A stretch of 64,000 bases of DNA from Pseudooceanicola nanhaiensis DSM 18065 (GTDB lineage: Bacteria > Pseudomonadota > Alphaproteobacteria > Rhodobacterales > Rhodobacteraceae), in NCBI RefSeq assembly GCF_000688295.1, contig NZ_JHZF01000013.1:124001-188000 (forward strand). Direction: 5' to 3'. The notes beneath the pieces were generated by a model, which worked only from the letters and a program-made list of their open reading frames with translations, was not told where the DNA came from and searched no databases. A program made the position numbers and the translations under genes. Positions 26,596 to 35,493 of this stretch are shown in pieces. Positions within the stretch are counted from its first letter, which is position 1. Each line of letters starts with the position of its first letter.

Positions 26596-27390
26596 TCAGC
26601 TGGCCGGGTAGGTCGGGTGGAACAACCCGCCGGGCGACAGGGTGAAGATCTCGCAGCCATCGGCCGTGACGCCCACGGAATGCTCGAACTGGGCTGAGAG
26701 CGACTTGTCCCGCGTCACGGCGGTCCAGTCGTCGGCCAGCACCTTCGTTTCGGGCCGCCCGAGGTTCACCATCGGCTCGATGGTGAAGAACATGCCCTCT
26801 TCGAGCACAGGGCCCGTGCCGGGGCGGCCGTAATGCAGCACGTTCGGCGGCGCGTGGAAGACGCGGCCCAGGCCGTGGCCGCAGAAGTCGCGGACGACCG
26901 ACATGCGATGCGCCTCGACGAAGCTCTGGATGGCGTGGCCGATGTCACCGAAGGTATTGCCGGGCTTAACCGCCTCGATCCCCTTCATCAGGGCGTCGTG
27001 GGTGATCTCGATCAGCCGCTCGGGCTTGCGGGCCAGCTTGCCCGCCACGTACATCCGCGAGGTGTCACCGTACCAGCCGTCCACGATCACGGTGACGTCG
27101 ATGTTGAGGATGTCGCCGTCCTTCAGCTTCTTGTCGCCCGGGATCCCGTGGCAGACCACGTGGTTCACCGAGATGCAGGAGGCGTGCTTGTAGCCCTTGT
27201 AACCGATGGTCGCGGATTTCGCGCCCGCCTCGTCCACCCAGGTTTCGATCAGACGGTCGATCTCTCCGGTCGTCTGGCCGGGAAAGACATGCGGCGCGAT
27301 GCGGTCGAGGATCTCGGCCGCCAGCCGGCCTGCCCTGCGCATGCCGGCGTAATCCGCCTCCTGGTAGATGCGGATGCCATCCTTCGTCAT
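26596..27390 (-). CDS. map: methionine aminopeptidase, type I (second of two, probable housekeeping copy)
   Basis: The 264-residue enzyme has all five metal ligands: D in NIDVTVIVDGWYGDTSRMY (two aspartates), H in FCGHGLGRVFH, E in FTIEPMV and E in SAQFEHSVGV. The sequence is closer to the E. coli and typical alphaproteobacterial enzyme (SCISVNHVVCHGIPGDKKL) than the copy at 11472, so I regard it as the essential one. I take ATG 27390 (MTKDGIRIYQ); an upstream in-frame ATG at 27447 would add 19 residues without homology. It is followed at its 5' side by sfsA on the same strand, an arrangement common in Rhodobacteraceae. Confidence 0.94.
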   Translation of the reverse strand: MTKDGIRIYQEADYAGMRRAGRLAAEILDRIAPHVFPGQTTGEIDRLIETWVDEAGAKSATIGYKGYKHASCISVNHVVCHGIPGDKKLKDGDILNIDVTVIVDGWYGDTSRMYVAGKLARKPERLIEITHDALMKGIEAVKPGNTFGDIGHAIQSFVEAHRMSVVRDFCGHGLGRVFHAPPNVLHYGRPGTGPVLEEGMFFTIEPMVNLGRPETKVLADDWTAVTRDKSLSAQFEHSVGVTADGCEIFTLSPGGLFHPTYPAS

Positions 27391-27533
27391 GCGTCCCCGG
27401 TGTTCCTGGTCCAAGGAGGTCGGTCCCTTCGAGATAATTACGTGCACTTGCAGCGAAAATAGCCCTTTGCGCGACGGATTGCCAGTGACATGCCGAAAAT
27501 TGCCTGCATCGTGAGGCGGGTTTTACCCGTTCG

Positions 27534-28268
27534 TTACCGGGTCGGCGCCACCGCGGCCCCCGTGATCGCCCCGACATCCGCCGCATCGCCGACCGTTATC
27601 CCCTCGGGCGAGATGCGACAGCCGAGCGCCATCACCTCCACCCCCGCCGCAAGCGCCGTCTCCATCCCGGCCGCATAGGCGGGGTCCATGTCGGCGGCGA
27701 GGCGCACCTGTGCGCAATCTGTCCGCTGCACGACGAAGAGCAGCACCGCCCGGTGCCCGGCCCGCGCCATCGCCGCCAGCTCGTGCAGGTGCCTGAGCCC
27801 GCGGGCCGTCACGCTGTCCGGAAACTCGGCGAGGCCCGCGCGGCGCGACAGGGTGACCGCCTTCACCTCGACATAGGCATCGGGCAGGCCCGCGCCCTGA
27901 AGCAGGAAGTCCACGCGGCTGCCGGTGCCGTATTTCACCTCCGGCCGGACCACGTCGTAGGCCGCCAGCGCCGGCACCGCGCGGGCGACAAGCGCCTCGC
28001 GCAGCACCCGGTTCGGGACCGAGGTGTCCACACCCGTGAAATGTCCGTTCTCGTGATCGACCAGCCGCCAGCCGTATTTCAGCTTCTTCCGGGGGTCGTC
28101 GTTGGGCTCCACCCAGACCAGCATCCCCGGCTCGGCCAGCCCCATCATCGAGCCGGGATTGGCGCAATGCACCGTCACCTCTGTCCCGTCCTCGAGCCGG
28201 ACATCGGCGAGGAAGCGCTTGTAACGGCGGATCAGGCGCGCGGGGACGAGGGGGGTTTGAAAGCGCAT
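27534..28268 (-). CDS. sfsA: sugar fermentation stimulation protein homologue
   Basis: The 244-residue protein shows the SfsA pattern: an N-terminal OB-like region (LIRRYKRFLADV, HCANPGSMMGL), the nuclease-like core RVDFLLQG...AYVEVKAVTLSR with D and ExK, and FPDSVTARGLRHLHEL. SfsA proteins bind DNA and have a PD-(D/E)xK-like fold; the biochemical role is not settled. Length fits. It is divergent from the CinA-like gene with only 45 bases between starts, and lies 5' of map on the same strand. Confidence 0.92.
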   Translation of the reverse strand: MRFQTPLVPARLIRRYKRFLADVRLEDGTEVTVHCANPGSMMGLAEPGMLVWVEPNDDPRKKLKYGWRLVDHENGHFTGVDTSVPNRVLREALVARAVPALAAYDVVRPEVKYGTGSRVDFLLQGAGLPDAYVEVKAVTLSRRAGLAEFPDSVTARGLRHLHELAAMARAGHRAVLLFVVQRTDCAQVRLAADMDPAYAAGMETALAAGVEVMALGCRISPEGITVGDAADVGAITGAAVAPTR

Positions 28269-28313
28269 GTGCCGCGCCTATACCGTTGCGAAGGCGCACT
28301 CAAGGAGACCAAG

Positions 28314-29036
28314 ATGCCCAATCCCTCCGCCGCGATGCTGGTGATCGGAGACGAGATCCTCTCGGGCCGCACCCGCGATTCCAACATGTATCACCTCGCC
28401 AACGAGCTGAACCGGCATGGGGTGGACCTGAAGGAGGTCCGTGTCGTGTCCGACGACAAGGACGCCATCGTGGCCGCGGTGAAGCACCTCTCGGCCAGCT
28501 TTGACGTGGTCTTCACCTCGGGCGGGATCGGGCCCACGCATGACGACATCACCGCCGACAGCGTGGCCGAGGCCTTCGAGCTGCCTATCGACGTGCGCGA
28601 CGATGCCCGCGCCCTGCTGGTGAAACACTGGGAGAGCCGCGGCGTGGAACTGACCGAGGCGCGGATGCGGATGGCCCGGATCCCCGACGGCGCGACGCTG
28701 ATCGAGAACCCGGTCTCGATCGCGCCCGGTTTCAAGGTGGCGAACGTGCATGTCATGGCCGGGGTGCCGGCCGTCTTCGAGGCGATGGTGGCGAGCGTCC
28801 TGCCCACGATCACCGGCGGCCAGCCGCTGATGAGCCAGACGCTCAGGATCGAGCGCGGCGAGGGCGAGATCGCGGGCCCGCTCGGGGCGCTGGCGAAGGA
28901 ATATCCGGATCTCTCGATCGGCTCCTACCCCTACCAGCAGAACGGCGTCTTCGGCGCCAATATCGTGATCCGCGGCACCGACGGTGCGCAGATCGACGCC
29001 GCCATGACCAAGCTTTCGGACCTCTTCCCCGCATGA
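28314..29036 (+). CDS. CinA-type molybdopterin-binding domain protein
   Basis: The 240-residue protein is the N-terminal COG1058 domain alone (AAMLVIGDEILSGRTRDSN, then TSGGIGPTHDDITADSVAEAF and GVPAVFEAMV). It lacks the C-terminal nicotinamide-nucleotide amidohydrolase half of full CinA. COG1058 domains have been linked to ADP-ribose pyrophosphatase activity. A CAAGGAGACC ribosome-binding site precedes the ATG. It starts a run of small genes (CinA-like, GNAT, AhpD-like, OmpA-like); the stop overlaps the GNAT start (ATGA). Confidence 0.88.
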   Translation: MPNPSAAMLVIGDEILSGRTRDSNMYHLANELNRHGVDLKEVRVVSDDKDAIVAAVKHLSASFDVVFTSGGIGPTHDDITADSVAEAFELPIDVRDDARALLVKHWESRGVELTEARMRMARIPDGATLIENPVSIAPGFKVANVHVMAGVPAVFEAMVASVLPTITGGQPLMSQTLRIERGEGEIAGPLGALAKEYPDLSIGSYPYQQNGVFGANIVIRGTDGAQIDAAMTKLSDLFPA

Positions 29037-29755
29037 CCGACCTGACACGACTTTTCGCCGCGCTGGAGGCCACCTGGCCGCCCGCCGCCACCTCCGCCTG
29101 CGGGCCCTTCACGATCCGCGACGGCCAGGGCGGCGGCAAGCGCGTTTCGGCCGCGACCGCCGCGGGCCCCGCCACGGAGGCCGAGATCGACGCCGCCGAG
29201 GCCGCCATGGAGGCGCTCGGCCAGCGCCCGCTGTTCCAGATCCGGCCCGGCGACGCGGCGCTCGACGCGCAGCTGGCCGCCCGCGGCTACGAGGTGGTCG
29301 ATCCCACGCGGCTCTACGCGGCGCCGATCGACGCCATTGCCGGGGCCGACAAGGGCGTGAAGGACGTCAAGACGATCCACGGCTGGGGCCCGCTGGCCTT
29401 CATGCTCGAGATGTGGGCCGAGGGCGGCATCGGCCCGGAGCGCGTCGCGGTGATGGAGCGGGCAGCCTCTCCCAAGACGGGTTTCCTCGGGCGGATGACG
29501 AACACCCCCGGCGGGACCGCCTTCGTGTCGGTCGACGGGGACGTCGCGATGATCCACGCGCTCGAGGTCCGCAAGACCTCGCGTCGCGGCGGCATGGGCC
29601 GGGTCGCCACCATCGACGCCGCGATCTGGGCGCGGGAGCAGGGGGCGCGCACCTTCGCGCTGGCCTGCACCGAGGCGAACGAGGCCGCGAACGCGCTGTA
29701 TTCGAGGCTGGGGATGACGGACGAAGGCGGCTACCATTACCGCCAGAAGCCGTAA
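29033..29755 (+). CDS. GNAT-family N-acetyltransferase
   Basis: The 240-residue protein has a C-terminal GNAT fold with the acetyl-CoA binding loop in RRGGMGRVATIDAAIWA and the terminal EANEAANALYSRLGMTDEGGYHY strand-helix. The N-terminal 100 residues are less conserved. The target is unknown. The start ATG overlaps the stop of the CinA-like gene, and the AhpD-like gene follows after ten bases, so all are one transcript. Confidence 0.85.
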   Translation: MTDLTRLFAALEATWPPAATSACGPFTIRDGQGGGKRVSAATAAGPATEAEIDAAEAAMEALGQRPLFQIRPGDAALDAQLAARGYEVVDPTRLYAAPIDAIAGADKGVKDVKTIHGWGPLAFMLEMWAEGGIGPERVAVMERAASPKTGFLGRMTNTPGGTAFVSVDGDVAMIHALEVRKTSRRGGMGRVATIDAAIWAREQGARTFALACTEANEAANALYSRLGMTDEGGYHYRQKP

Positions 29756-29765
29756 GGAGTACCGC

Positions 29766-30335
29766 ATGAGCCCCGACCGCATCATGGCCCTCGACCTGCC
29801 GATGGTCGATCCGCTGCCGCCGCAGACGCAGAAGTACTTCGACATCTGCCAGGAAAAACTGGGGATGGTGCCCAACGTGCTGAAGGCGCATGCCTTCGAC
29901 ATCGACAAGCTCAACGCCTTCACGGCGCTCTACAACGACCTGATGCTGGCCGACAGCGGGCTGACGAAGCTCGAGCGCGAGATGATCGCGGTCGTCGTCT
30001 CCTCGATCAACCGCTGCTTCTACTGCCTGACGGCGCATGGCGCCGCGGTACGGGAGCTGTCGGGCGATCCGAAGCTGGGCGAGCACCTGGTGATGAACTG
30101 GCGCTCCGCGCCGGTGACGCCCGCACAGCGCGCGATGCTCGACTTCGCCGCCAAGGTCACGACCGAGAGCCACGCCGTCGACGAGGCCGACCGCCAGGCG
30201 CTGCGCGACGCGGGCTTCTCGGACCGGGACATCTGGGACATCGCCAATGTCACGGGCTTCTTCAACATGAGCAACCGGGTGGCCTCGGCCATCGACATGC
30301 AGCCGAACGACGAATACCACGCGGCGGCGCGCTGA
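29766..30335 (+). CDS. AhpD-like peroxidase-related protein (carboxymuconolactone decarboxylase family)
   Basis: The 189-residue protein has the AhpD-type redox centre C84-x-x-C87 with H91 (NRCFYCLTAHG) in an all-helical CMD fold; a conserved glutamate precedes it in LEREMIAVVVSS. These proteins act as peroxidases or redox partners of peroxiredoxins; the reductant here is unknown. It is co-transcribed with the GNAT and OmpA-like genes (gap of one base to the latter). Confidence 0.9.
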   Translation: MSPDRIMALDLPMVDPLPPQTQKYFDICQEKLGMVPNVLKAHAFDIDKLNAFTALYNDLMLADSGLTKLEREMIAVVVSSINRCFYCLTAHGAAVRELSGDPKLGEHLVMNWRSAPVTPAQRAMLDFAAKVTTESHAVDEADRQALRDAGFSDRDIWDIANVTGFFNMSNRVASAIDMQPNDEYHAAAR

Positions 30336-30336
30336 C

Positions 30337-31284
30337 ATGGCGCGCGCCCTGCCCCTGCTGACCGCCCTCGCGCTCGCCGCGGGCTGGAGCGGGACGGCCC
30401 GGGGGCTCGAGCTGTCGCTCCCCGCCGCGGCGCGGTCCACCGCGCAGACCGAGGCCGCGCCCGACAGCTACGCGATCCCGACAGGACCCTATGCCGATGG
30501 CGCCCTGCCGGTGATCCGGGCGGAGGGCCGGGTCAGCCGCCGCGCCTGGCAGATCCCCGCGCAGGGGCTGACGACGCTCCAGATCATCGCCCCGCTCAGG
30601 CAGCAGGTGCGCGACGCCGGGTTCGAGCCGCTGCTCGAATGCGCCGACAGCGAATGCGGCGGCTTCGATTTCCGCTATGCCGCCGACGTCTTCGACGCAC
30701 CCGCCATGCATGTCGACCTGTTCGATTACCGGGTGCTGACCGCGCGACGGGGCGAGGGCGAGACCGCCTCCTACCTCATGCTGCTGGCCAGCAAGACCTC
30801 GAGCGCGGGCTACCTGCAGATGGTCCTCGTCACCCCGCAGTCGGGCGATGGCCTGACCGCCGGTCCCCCCGGCGCGGCGCCGGTCACGGTCGACGCGGGC
30901 GCGGGCCTGCCCCTGGCCGAACGGCTCGAAGCGCAGGGCCATGCCGCGCTGTCCGACCTCGATTTCGCCACCGGATCCGCCAAGCTGACCGAGGGCAGCT
31001 ATGCCTCCCTCGCCGCGCTCGCCGCCTACCTCGCCGGCCACCCGGACCGGCGGGTCGCGCTGGTCGGGCACACCGATACCGAGGGCTCGCTCGACGGCAA
31101 TATCGCGCTGTCGCGGCTCAGGGCGCAGTCGGTGGCAGAGCGGCTGGTCGAGAAATACGGCACCGCGCAGGGGCAGCTCGATGCCGAGGGGATGGGCTAT
31201 CTCTCCCCCGTGGCCAGCAACCTCACGCCCGAAGGGCGCGAGGCGAACCGGCGGGTCGAGGCGGTCCTGCTGAACACGCAGTAG
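30337..31284 (+). CDS. OmpA-family outer-membrane/periplasmic protein
   Basis: This 315-residue protein has a signal peptide (residues 1-23), an N-terminal domain of about 150 residues that resembles DUF4892-type domains (FRYAADVFDAPAMHVDLFDY) and a C-terminal OmpA domain (about 205-315) with the peptidoglycan-binding signature VALVGHTDTEGSLDGNIALS, the aspartate, and RREANRRVE-like end (GREANRRVEAVLL). It probably anchors to peptidoglycan from the periplasmic side of the envelope. The start is one base after the AhpD-like stop. Confidence 0.86.
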   Translation: MARALPLLTALALAAGWSGTARGLELSLPAAARSTAQTEAAPDSYAIPTGPYADGALPVIRAEGRVSRRAWQIPAQGLTTLQIIAPLRQQVRDAGFEPLLECADSECGGFDFRYAADVFDAPAMHVDLFDYRVLTARRGEGETASYLMLLASKTSSAGYLQMVLVTPQSGDGLTAGPPGAAPVTVDAGAGLPLAERLEAQGHAALSDLDFATGSAKLTEGSYASLAALAAYLAGHPDRRVALVGHTDTEGSLDGNIALSRLRAQSVAERLVEKYGTAQGQLDAEGMGYLSPVASNLTPEGREANRRVEAVLLNTQ

Positions 31285-31299
31285 ACCGCCCCTCCTGCG

Positions 31300-32775
31300 T
31301 CAGACGGACATGCAGACGTATTTCATCTCGAGGTAATCCTCGATCCCGTGGTGCGAGCCCTCGCGCCCCAACCCGGATTGCTTCACGCCCCCGAAGGGCG
31401 CGACCTCGGTCGAGATGATGCCGGTGTTCACGCCGACGATGCCGTATTCCAGCGCCTCGGCCACCTTCCAGACGCGGGAGAGGTCCTTGGCATAGAAATA
31501 CGAGGCCAGCCCGAAGATCGTGTCATTGGCCATCGCGATCACGTCGTCCTCGTCGTCGAACTTGAACAGCGGCGCGAGCGGGCCGAAGGTCTCGTCCTTC
31601 GACACCAGCATGTCCTGGGTCACGTTGGTCACGATGGTCGGCGGGCAGAAGGTGGAGCTCTCGTCCCCGATATCGCCGCCGTAGAACACCAGCGCGCCCT
31701 TCGAGGTCGCATCCTCGATATGCTCCTTCACCTTGGTCTTGGCGTCGAGGTTGATCAGCGGCCCCAGGTCGGTGCCGTCTTCCAGCCCGTCGCCGACCTT
31801 CATCTCGCTGACCCGCTTCTTCAGCTTCTCGGCAAAGGCTTCGTAGACGCCGGACTGCACGTAGATCCGGTTGGCGCAGACGCAGGTCTGCCCGTTGTTG
31901 CGGAACTTGCACATGATCGCCCCCTCGACGGCGGCGTCGAGGTCGGCGTCGTCGAAGACGATGAAGGGCGCGTTGCCGCCCAGCTCCATCGAACATTTCA
32001 TCACGCTGTCGGCGGCCTGCTTCAGCAGGATGCGACCCACTTCGGTGGAGCCCGTGAAGGTCAGCTTGCGGACCTTGGCGTTCTCGCAGAACTCCTTGCC
32101 CGCCTCCGAGCTCCTCGACGAGGTCACCACCGACAGCACCCCCTTCGGGATCCCCGCCCGCTCGGCCAGCACGCCCAGCACCAGCGCCGAGAGCGGCGTC
32201 TCCTTCGCGGGCCGCGCCACGAAGGCGCAGCCGGCGGCGAGCGCCGGCCCGGCCTTGCGGGTGATCATCGCGTTCGGGAAGTTCCACGGCGTGATCGAGG
32301 CCGCGACCCCGATGGGCTGCTTCAGCACCATGATGCGCTTGTCGCGCTGGTGGCCGGGGATGGTCTCGCCATAGACCCGCTTGGCCTCTTCCGCGAAGAA
32401 CTCGATGAACGAGGCGCCATAGGCGATCTCGCCCCGGGCCTCGGCCAGCGGCTTGCCCTGTTCGGCGGTCAGGATGGTGCCCAGGTCGTCCTGGTTCTCC
32501 ATCATCAGGTCGAACCATTTCCGCAGCACCGCGGCGCGCTCCTTCCCGGTCCAGGCGGCCCATTCCTTCTGCGCGTCATAGGCCGCGTCGATCGCCTTGG
32601 CGATCTGGCCGCGCGACAGGTCCGCGACCTTCGCGATCACGTCCCCCCGCGCCGGGTTCACGACGTCGAATGTGCCCTCGTCGCCCTGCACCCACTCACC
32701 CGCGAGATAGGCCGCCTCGACCAGAAGCGAGGGGTCCTTCAACAGCGATTTCAGATCGGTCGTGCTGTCCAGCAT
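31300..32775 (-). CDS. gabD: NAD(P)-dependent succinate-semialdehyde dehydrogenase
   Basis: The 491-residue ALDH has E in MELGGNAPFIVF and the catalytic cysteine in NNGQTCVCANR, the two-cysteine context typical of GabD enzymes. The cofactor loop is TFTGSTEVGRIL and the C-terminus has PFGGVKQSGLGREGS and LEMKYVCM, again GabD-like. It oxidises succinate semialdehyde to succinate in 4-aminobutyrate breakdown; glutarate semialdehyde is an alternative. ATG 32775 follows CAGGAGGAAC. No gabT is adjacent, but class III aminotransferases lie at 44.6 and 50.7 kb. Confidence 0.9.
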   Translation of the reverse strand: MLDSTTDLKSLLKDPSLLVEAAYLAGEWVQGDEGTFDVVNPARGDVIAKVADLSRGQIAKAIDAAYDAQKEWAAWTGKERAAVLRKWFDLMMENQDDLGTILTAEQGKPLAEARGEIAYGASFIEFFAEEAKRVYGETIPGHQRDKRIMVLKQPIGVAASITPWNFPNAMITRKAGPALAAGCAFVARPAKETPLSALVLGVLAERAGIPKGVLSVVTSSRSSEAGKEFCENAKVRKLTFTGSTEVGRILLKQAADSVMKCSMELGGNAPFIVFDDADLDAAVEGAIMCKFRNNGQTCVCANRIYVQSGVYEAFAEKLKKRVSEMKVGDGLEDGTDLGPLINLDAKTKVKEHIEDATSKGALVFYGGDIGDESSTFCPPTIVTNVTQDMLVSKDETFGPLAPLFKFDDEDDVIAMANDTIFGLASYFYAKDLSRVWKVAEALEYGIVGVNTGIISTEVAPFGGVKQSGLGREGSHHGIEDYLEMKYVCMSV

Positions 32776-32873
32776 GGCAGTTCCTCCTGGAATGTAAGTC
32801 GCGCTCAGGCTGACCCCTGGCGCCGGGAAAGTCCAGCGCCACGGCCCCCCCACACTCCGGCGGCCGGGGTCCG

Positions 32874-32932
32874 CCTGCTTCCTCTTGCCGGAAATATCCT
32901 GGGGGGAGCTCGAGGGGGGCAAGGCCCCCCTC
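32874..32932 (-). repeat. dispersed intergenic element (copy 2) with adjoining hairpin
   Basis: Read on the minus strand, the part at 32874-32899 (GGATATTTCCGG then CAAGAGGAAGCAGG) is similar to the element at 38422-38460. It is preceded on that strand by a perfect 9-bp stem with a 3-base loop (32912-32932, GAGGGGGGC / GCCCCCCTC), which may end the P1 peptidase transcript. I recall such TATTT...GAAG sequences as common in Rhodobacteraceae intergenic DNA; that is memory, not a search. Confidence 0.5.
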
Positions 32933-32980
32933 GTCAGCAGGAATGGACAACCCGCGCGGGCTTGCCCGCGCTCCGCTGGA

Positions 32981-33988
32981 TCAGGCCCCGCCGTGAAGCG
33001 CCGCGTAGGCCGGAAACACGTCTCCGGGCTCCGACCGCGCCGCGAAGACCCCGCGCGCCACCGCCCGCGCCATGCAGACCGCCGCCGCATGGCCCAGGAT
33101 CAGCGTGTCCGCCGCGGGCGTCTCCATCGGACGCGCCCCCGTGGCGGCCGCGAAGATCAGGTCCCCGTCATGCGGCGTGTGCGAGGGCACCAGCGCCCGG
33201 GCGAAGCCGTCGTGCGCCGCCGTCGCGAGCCGCGTGCATTGCGCCTGCGTCAGCGCCGCGTCGGTGGCGACGATGCCGATGGTGGTGTTGCGCCGGGCAT
33301 TGGCCTTGGTCACCGCGAGATGCGGGTCCGGCCAGTCCGTCGCCACGCCGCGCCCGCCGAATTCGGTCCCCAGCTCGAAGGGCGCCGCCCAGAAATGCGG
33401 CCCGCCGTCCACCGTCGCGGCGCCGAGCGCGTTCACGGCCACCAGCGCCCCCACCGTGTGGCCCGAGGGCAGCACGACCGAGGCCGAGCCCAGCCCGCCC
33501 TTCAGCCCCGCGGTCATGGCCCCGGTCCCGGCGCCTTCGGTGCCGAGCGCGAACTCTTCCCCCAGCGCGTCGAAGGCTGCCCGGCCGAGCGCCGCATAGG
33601 GGTTCCCGGTCCACCCCTTGTCGCCGCCGTTCACCAGATCGAACAGGATCGCCGCCGGCACGATCGGCACCCGGACGGGCCCCGCGGCATAGCCGCGTCC
33701 CGCCGCCCTCAGCCGGTCCACCACGCCCGAGGCCGCGTCGAGCCCGAAGGCCGAGCCGCCCGAGAGGACCAGCGCGTCGACCTCCTCGACCGTCTTGTCC
33801 GGCGCCAGCAGGTCCGTCTCGCGCGTGCCGGGCGCGCCGCCCATGACATGCACCCCCGCGGTGAAGGGCCGGTCCGCCGAGAGCACCGTCACCCCGGTCC
33901 GGATATCCGCGTCCGAGGCGTTGCCGACCCGCAATCCGGGCACGTCGGTGATCAGGTTGCGCGCCCCGGTGGGCATCCTCTCGGCCAT
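32981..33988 (-). CDS. P1-family peptidase (DmpA/aminopeptidase-like, Ntn-type)
   Basis: The 335-residue protein is a P1/S58 peptidase, a family that self-cleaves in front of a nucleophilic Ser/Thr. The region GAMTAGLKGGLGSASVVL contains the expected Gly-Ser cleavage site. The N-terminal ITDVPGLRVGNASD and the conserved VLSGGSAFGLDAASGV are characteristic. Members cut D- or beta-amino-acid amides and peptides. ATG 33988 (MAERMPTGAR) follows GAGGATCCGAGC. It diverges from the creatinase gene with 227 bases between starts. Confidence 0.88.
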   Translation of the reverse strand: MAERMPTGARNLITDVPGLRVGNASDADIRTGVTVLSADRPFTAGVHVMGGAPGTRETDLLAPDKTVEEVDALVLSGGSAFGLDAASGVVDRLRAAGRGYAAGPVRVPIVPAAILFDLVNGGDKGWTGNPYAALGRAAFDALGEEFALGTEGAGTGAMTAGLKGGLGSASVVLPSGHTVGALVAVNALGAATVDGGPHFWAAPFELGTEFGGRGVATDWPDPHLAVTKANARRNTTIGIVATDAALTQAQCTRLATAAHDGFARALVPSHTPHDGDLIFAAATGARPMETPAADTLILGHAAAVCMARAVARGVFAARSEPGDVFPAYAALHGGA

Positions 33989-34215
33989 GCTCGGATCCTC
34001 GTCTTCTCGGCCGCGGCGGTCTGCCCGCCCGTGCCGGTTTCGGCGGCACGCTAGCCCCGGCCCCCGGCATTGAAAACCCCGGCCCGCGCGAAAAGCCGGC
34101 TGGACAGGTGGGGCGCCCGTGGTATGGATCCGGCGGGCCAAGCGCGATGGCGTCGCGCATCCCCGGCCCCGCGCAACCGTCCTGTACGCCGGGACCTCTT
34201 CACACGGAGGTCGCG

Positions 34216-35424
34216 ATGAGCGAACGCACCCCCTTCTACCGCATGCACAACGGCGCGAAGGCCACCCTGCCCTTCCCCGAGCTCGAATACGAAACCCGCC
34301 TGCGCGGATTGCGCCGGAGCATGGACGAAAAGGGCCTCGGCGCGGCCGTCCTGACCTCGATGCACAATATCGCGTATTATTCGGGCTTCCTCTACTGCGC
34401 CTTCGGCAGGCCCTATGCGCTGGTGGTGACGCCCGACAGCTCGGTCACCATCTCGGCGGGCATCGACGCGGGCCAGCCGTGGCGCCGCAGCCACGGCGAC
34501 AGCCTGACCTATTCCGACTGGGCGCGGGACAATTTCGAACGCGCCGTGGCGCATGTCGCGGGCGAAGGGCAGGTGGTGGGCTACGAGGCCGATCACCTGA
34601 CGCTCGCCACGCGCGACCGGCTCGAGGACGCGCTCCGCCCCCTGGTGATGGTCGACATCGCGCCCGACACGATGCGCCAGCGGATGCGCAAGAGCCCGGC
34701 CGAACTGGCGCTGATCCGCGAGGGCGCGCGCATCGCCGACATCGGCGGCGCGGCGATCCGGGAGGCGATCCGCGAGGGCGTGCGCGAGATCGACATCGCC
34801 ATGGCCGGACGCGACGCGATGGAACTCGCCATCGCCGAGGCCTTCCCCGAGGCCGAGTACCGCGACACCTGGGTCTGGTTCCAGTCCGGGCCGAACACCG
34901 ACGGGGCGCACAACCCGGTGACCTCGCGACGGCTCGCGCACGGGGACATCCTGTCGCTCAACACCTTCCCGATGATCTCGGGCTATTACACCGCGCTCGA
35001 GCGGACGCTCTTCCTCGGCGAGGTGGACGCCGCCTCGCTGGAGATCTGGGAGGCCAATGTCGCCGCCCACGAGCTTGGCATCTCGTTGCTGCAGCCGGGG
35101 ACGAGCTGTGCGCAGGTGACGGCCGGGATCAACGACTTCCTCGCCGACCGCGACCTGCTGCAGTACCGCAGCTTCGGCTACGGCCATTCCTTCGGCGTGC
35201 TCTCGCATTACTACGGCCGCGAGGCCGGGCTCGAGCTGCGCGAGGACATCGACACGGTGCTCGAACCCGGCATGGTGATCTCGATGGAGCCGATGCTGAC
35301 GATCCCGGAAGGCACGCCGGGGGCGGGCGGCTACCGCGAGCACGACATCCTCATCATCGGCGAGGACGGGCCGGAGAACATCACCGGTTTCCCCTATGGT
35401 CCGGCGCATAACGTGGTGGCCTGA
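34216..35424 (+). CDS. creatinase (creatine amidinohydrolase)
   Basis: Creatinase hydrolyses creatine to sarcosine and urea. The 402-residue protein aligns without gaps around the active site to what I recall of the Pseudomonas enzyme: H232 (GAHNPVT), E262 (TALERTLFL), H324 (GYGHSFG) and E358 (ISMEPM) all fall at the same residue numbers. Long shared stretches such as FLYCAFGRPYALVV, HYYGREAGLELREDIDTVLE and PGAGGYREHDIL separate it from metal-dependent prolidases, which keep five metal ligands. ATG 34216 follows GGAGG. No sarcosine oxidase or creatininase gene is next to it; the neighbours are a P1 peptidase (divergent) and a small cupin (convergent). Confidence 0.92.
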   Translation: MSERTPFYRMHNGAKATLPFPELEYETRLRGLRRSMDEKGLGAAVLTSMHNIAYYSGFLYCAFGRPYALVVTPDSSVTISAGIDAGQPWRRSHGDSLTYSDWARDNFERAVAHVAGEGQVVGYEADHLTLATRDRLEDALRPLVMVDIAPDTMRQRMRKSPAELALIREGARIADIGGAAIREAIREGVREIDIAMAGRDAMELAIAEAFPEAEYRDTWVWFQSGPNTDGAHNPVTSRRLAHGDILSLNTFPMISGYYTALERTLFLGEVDAASLEIWEANVAAHELGISLLQPGTSCAQVTAGINDFLADRDLLQYRSFGYGHSFGVLSHYYGREAGLELREDIDTVLEPGMVISMEPMLTIPEGTPGAGGYREHDILIIGEDGPENITGFPYGPAHNVVA

Positions 35425-35493
35425 ACGCGCCTGGGGCGCGCGGCGCCCCGCGCTCCGGGCCGATGCGGCTGTGTCGGCGGCCCGCGCCGCCGG

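Noticed and set aside
26439-26660. Small gene between the DUF1217 and map genes
   Set aside because: It lacks a ribosome-binding site, overlaps the map coding region and has an Arg/Pro-rich composition.
31348-33846. 832-codon open frame on the plus strand
   Set aside because: It is antisense to succinate-semialdehyde dehydrogenase and the P1 peptidase, both recognisable.
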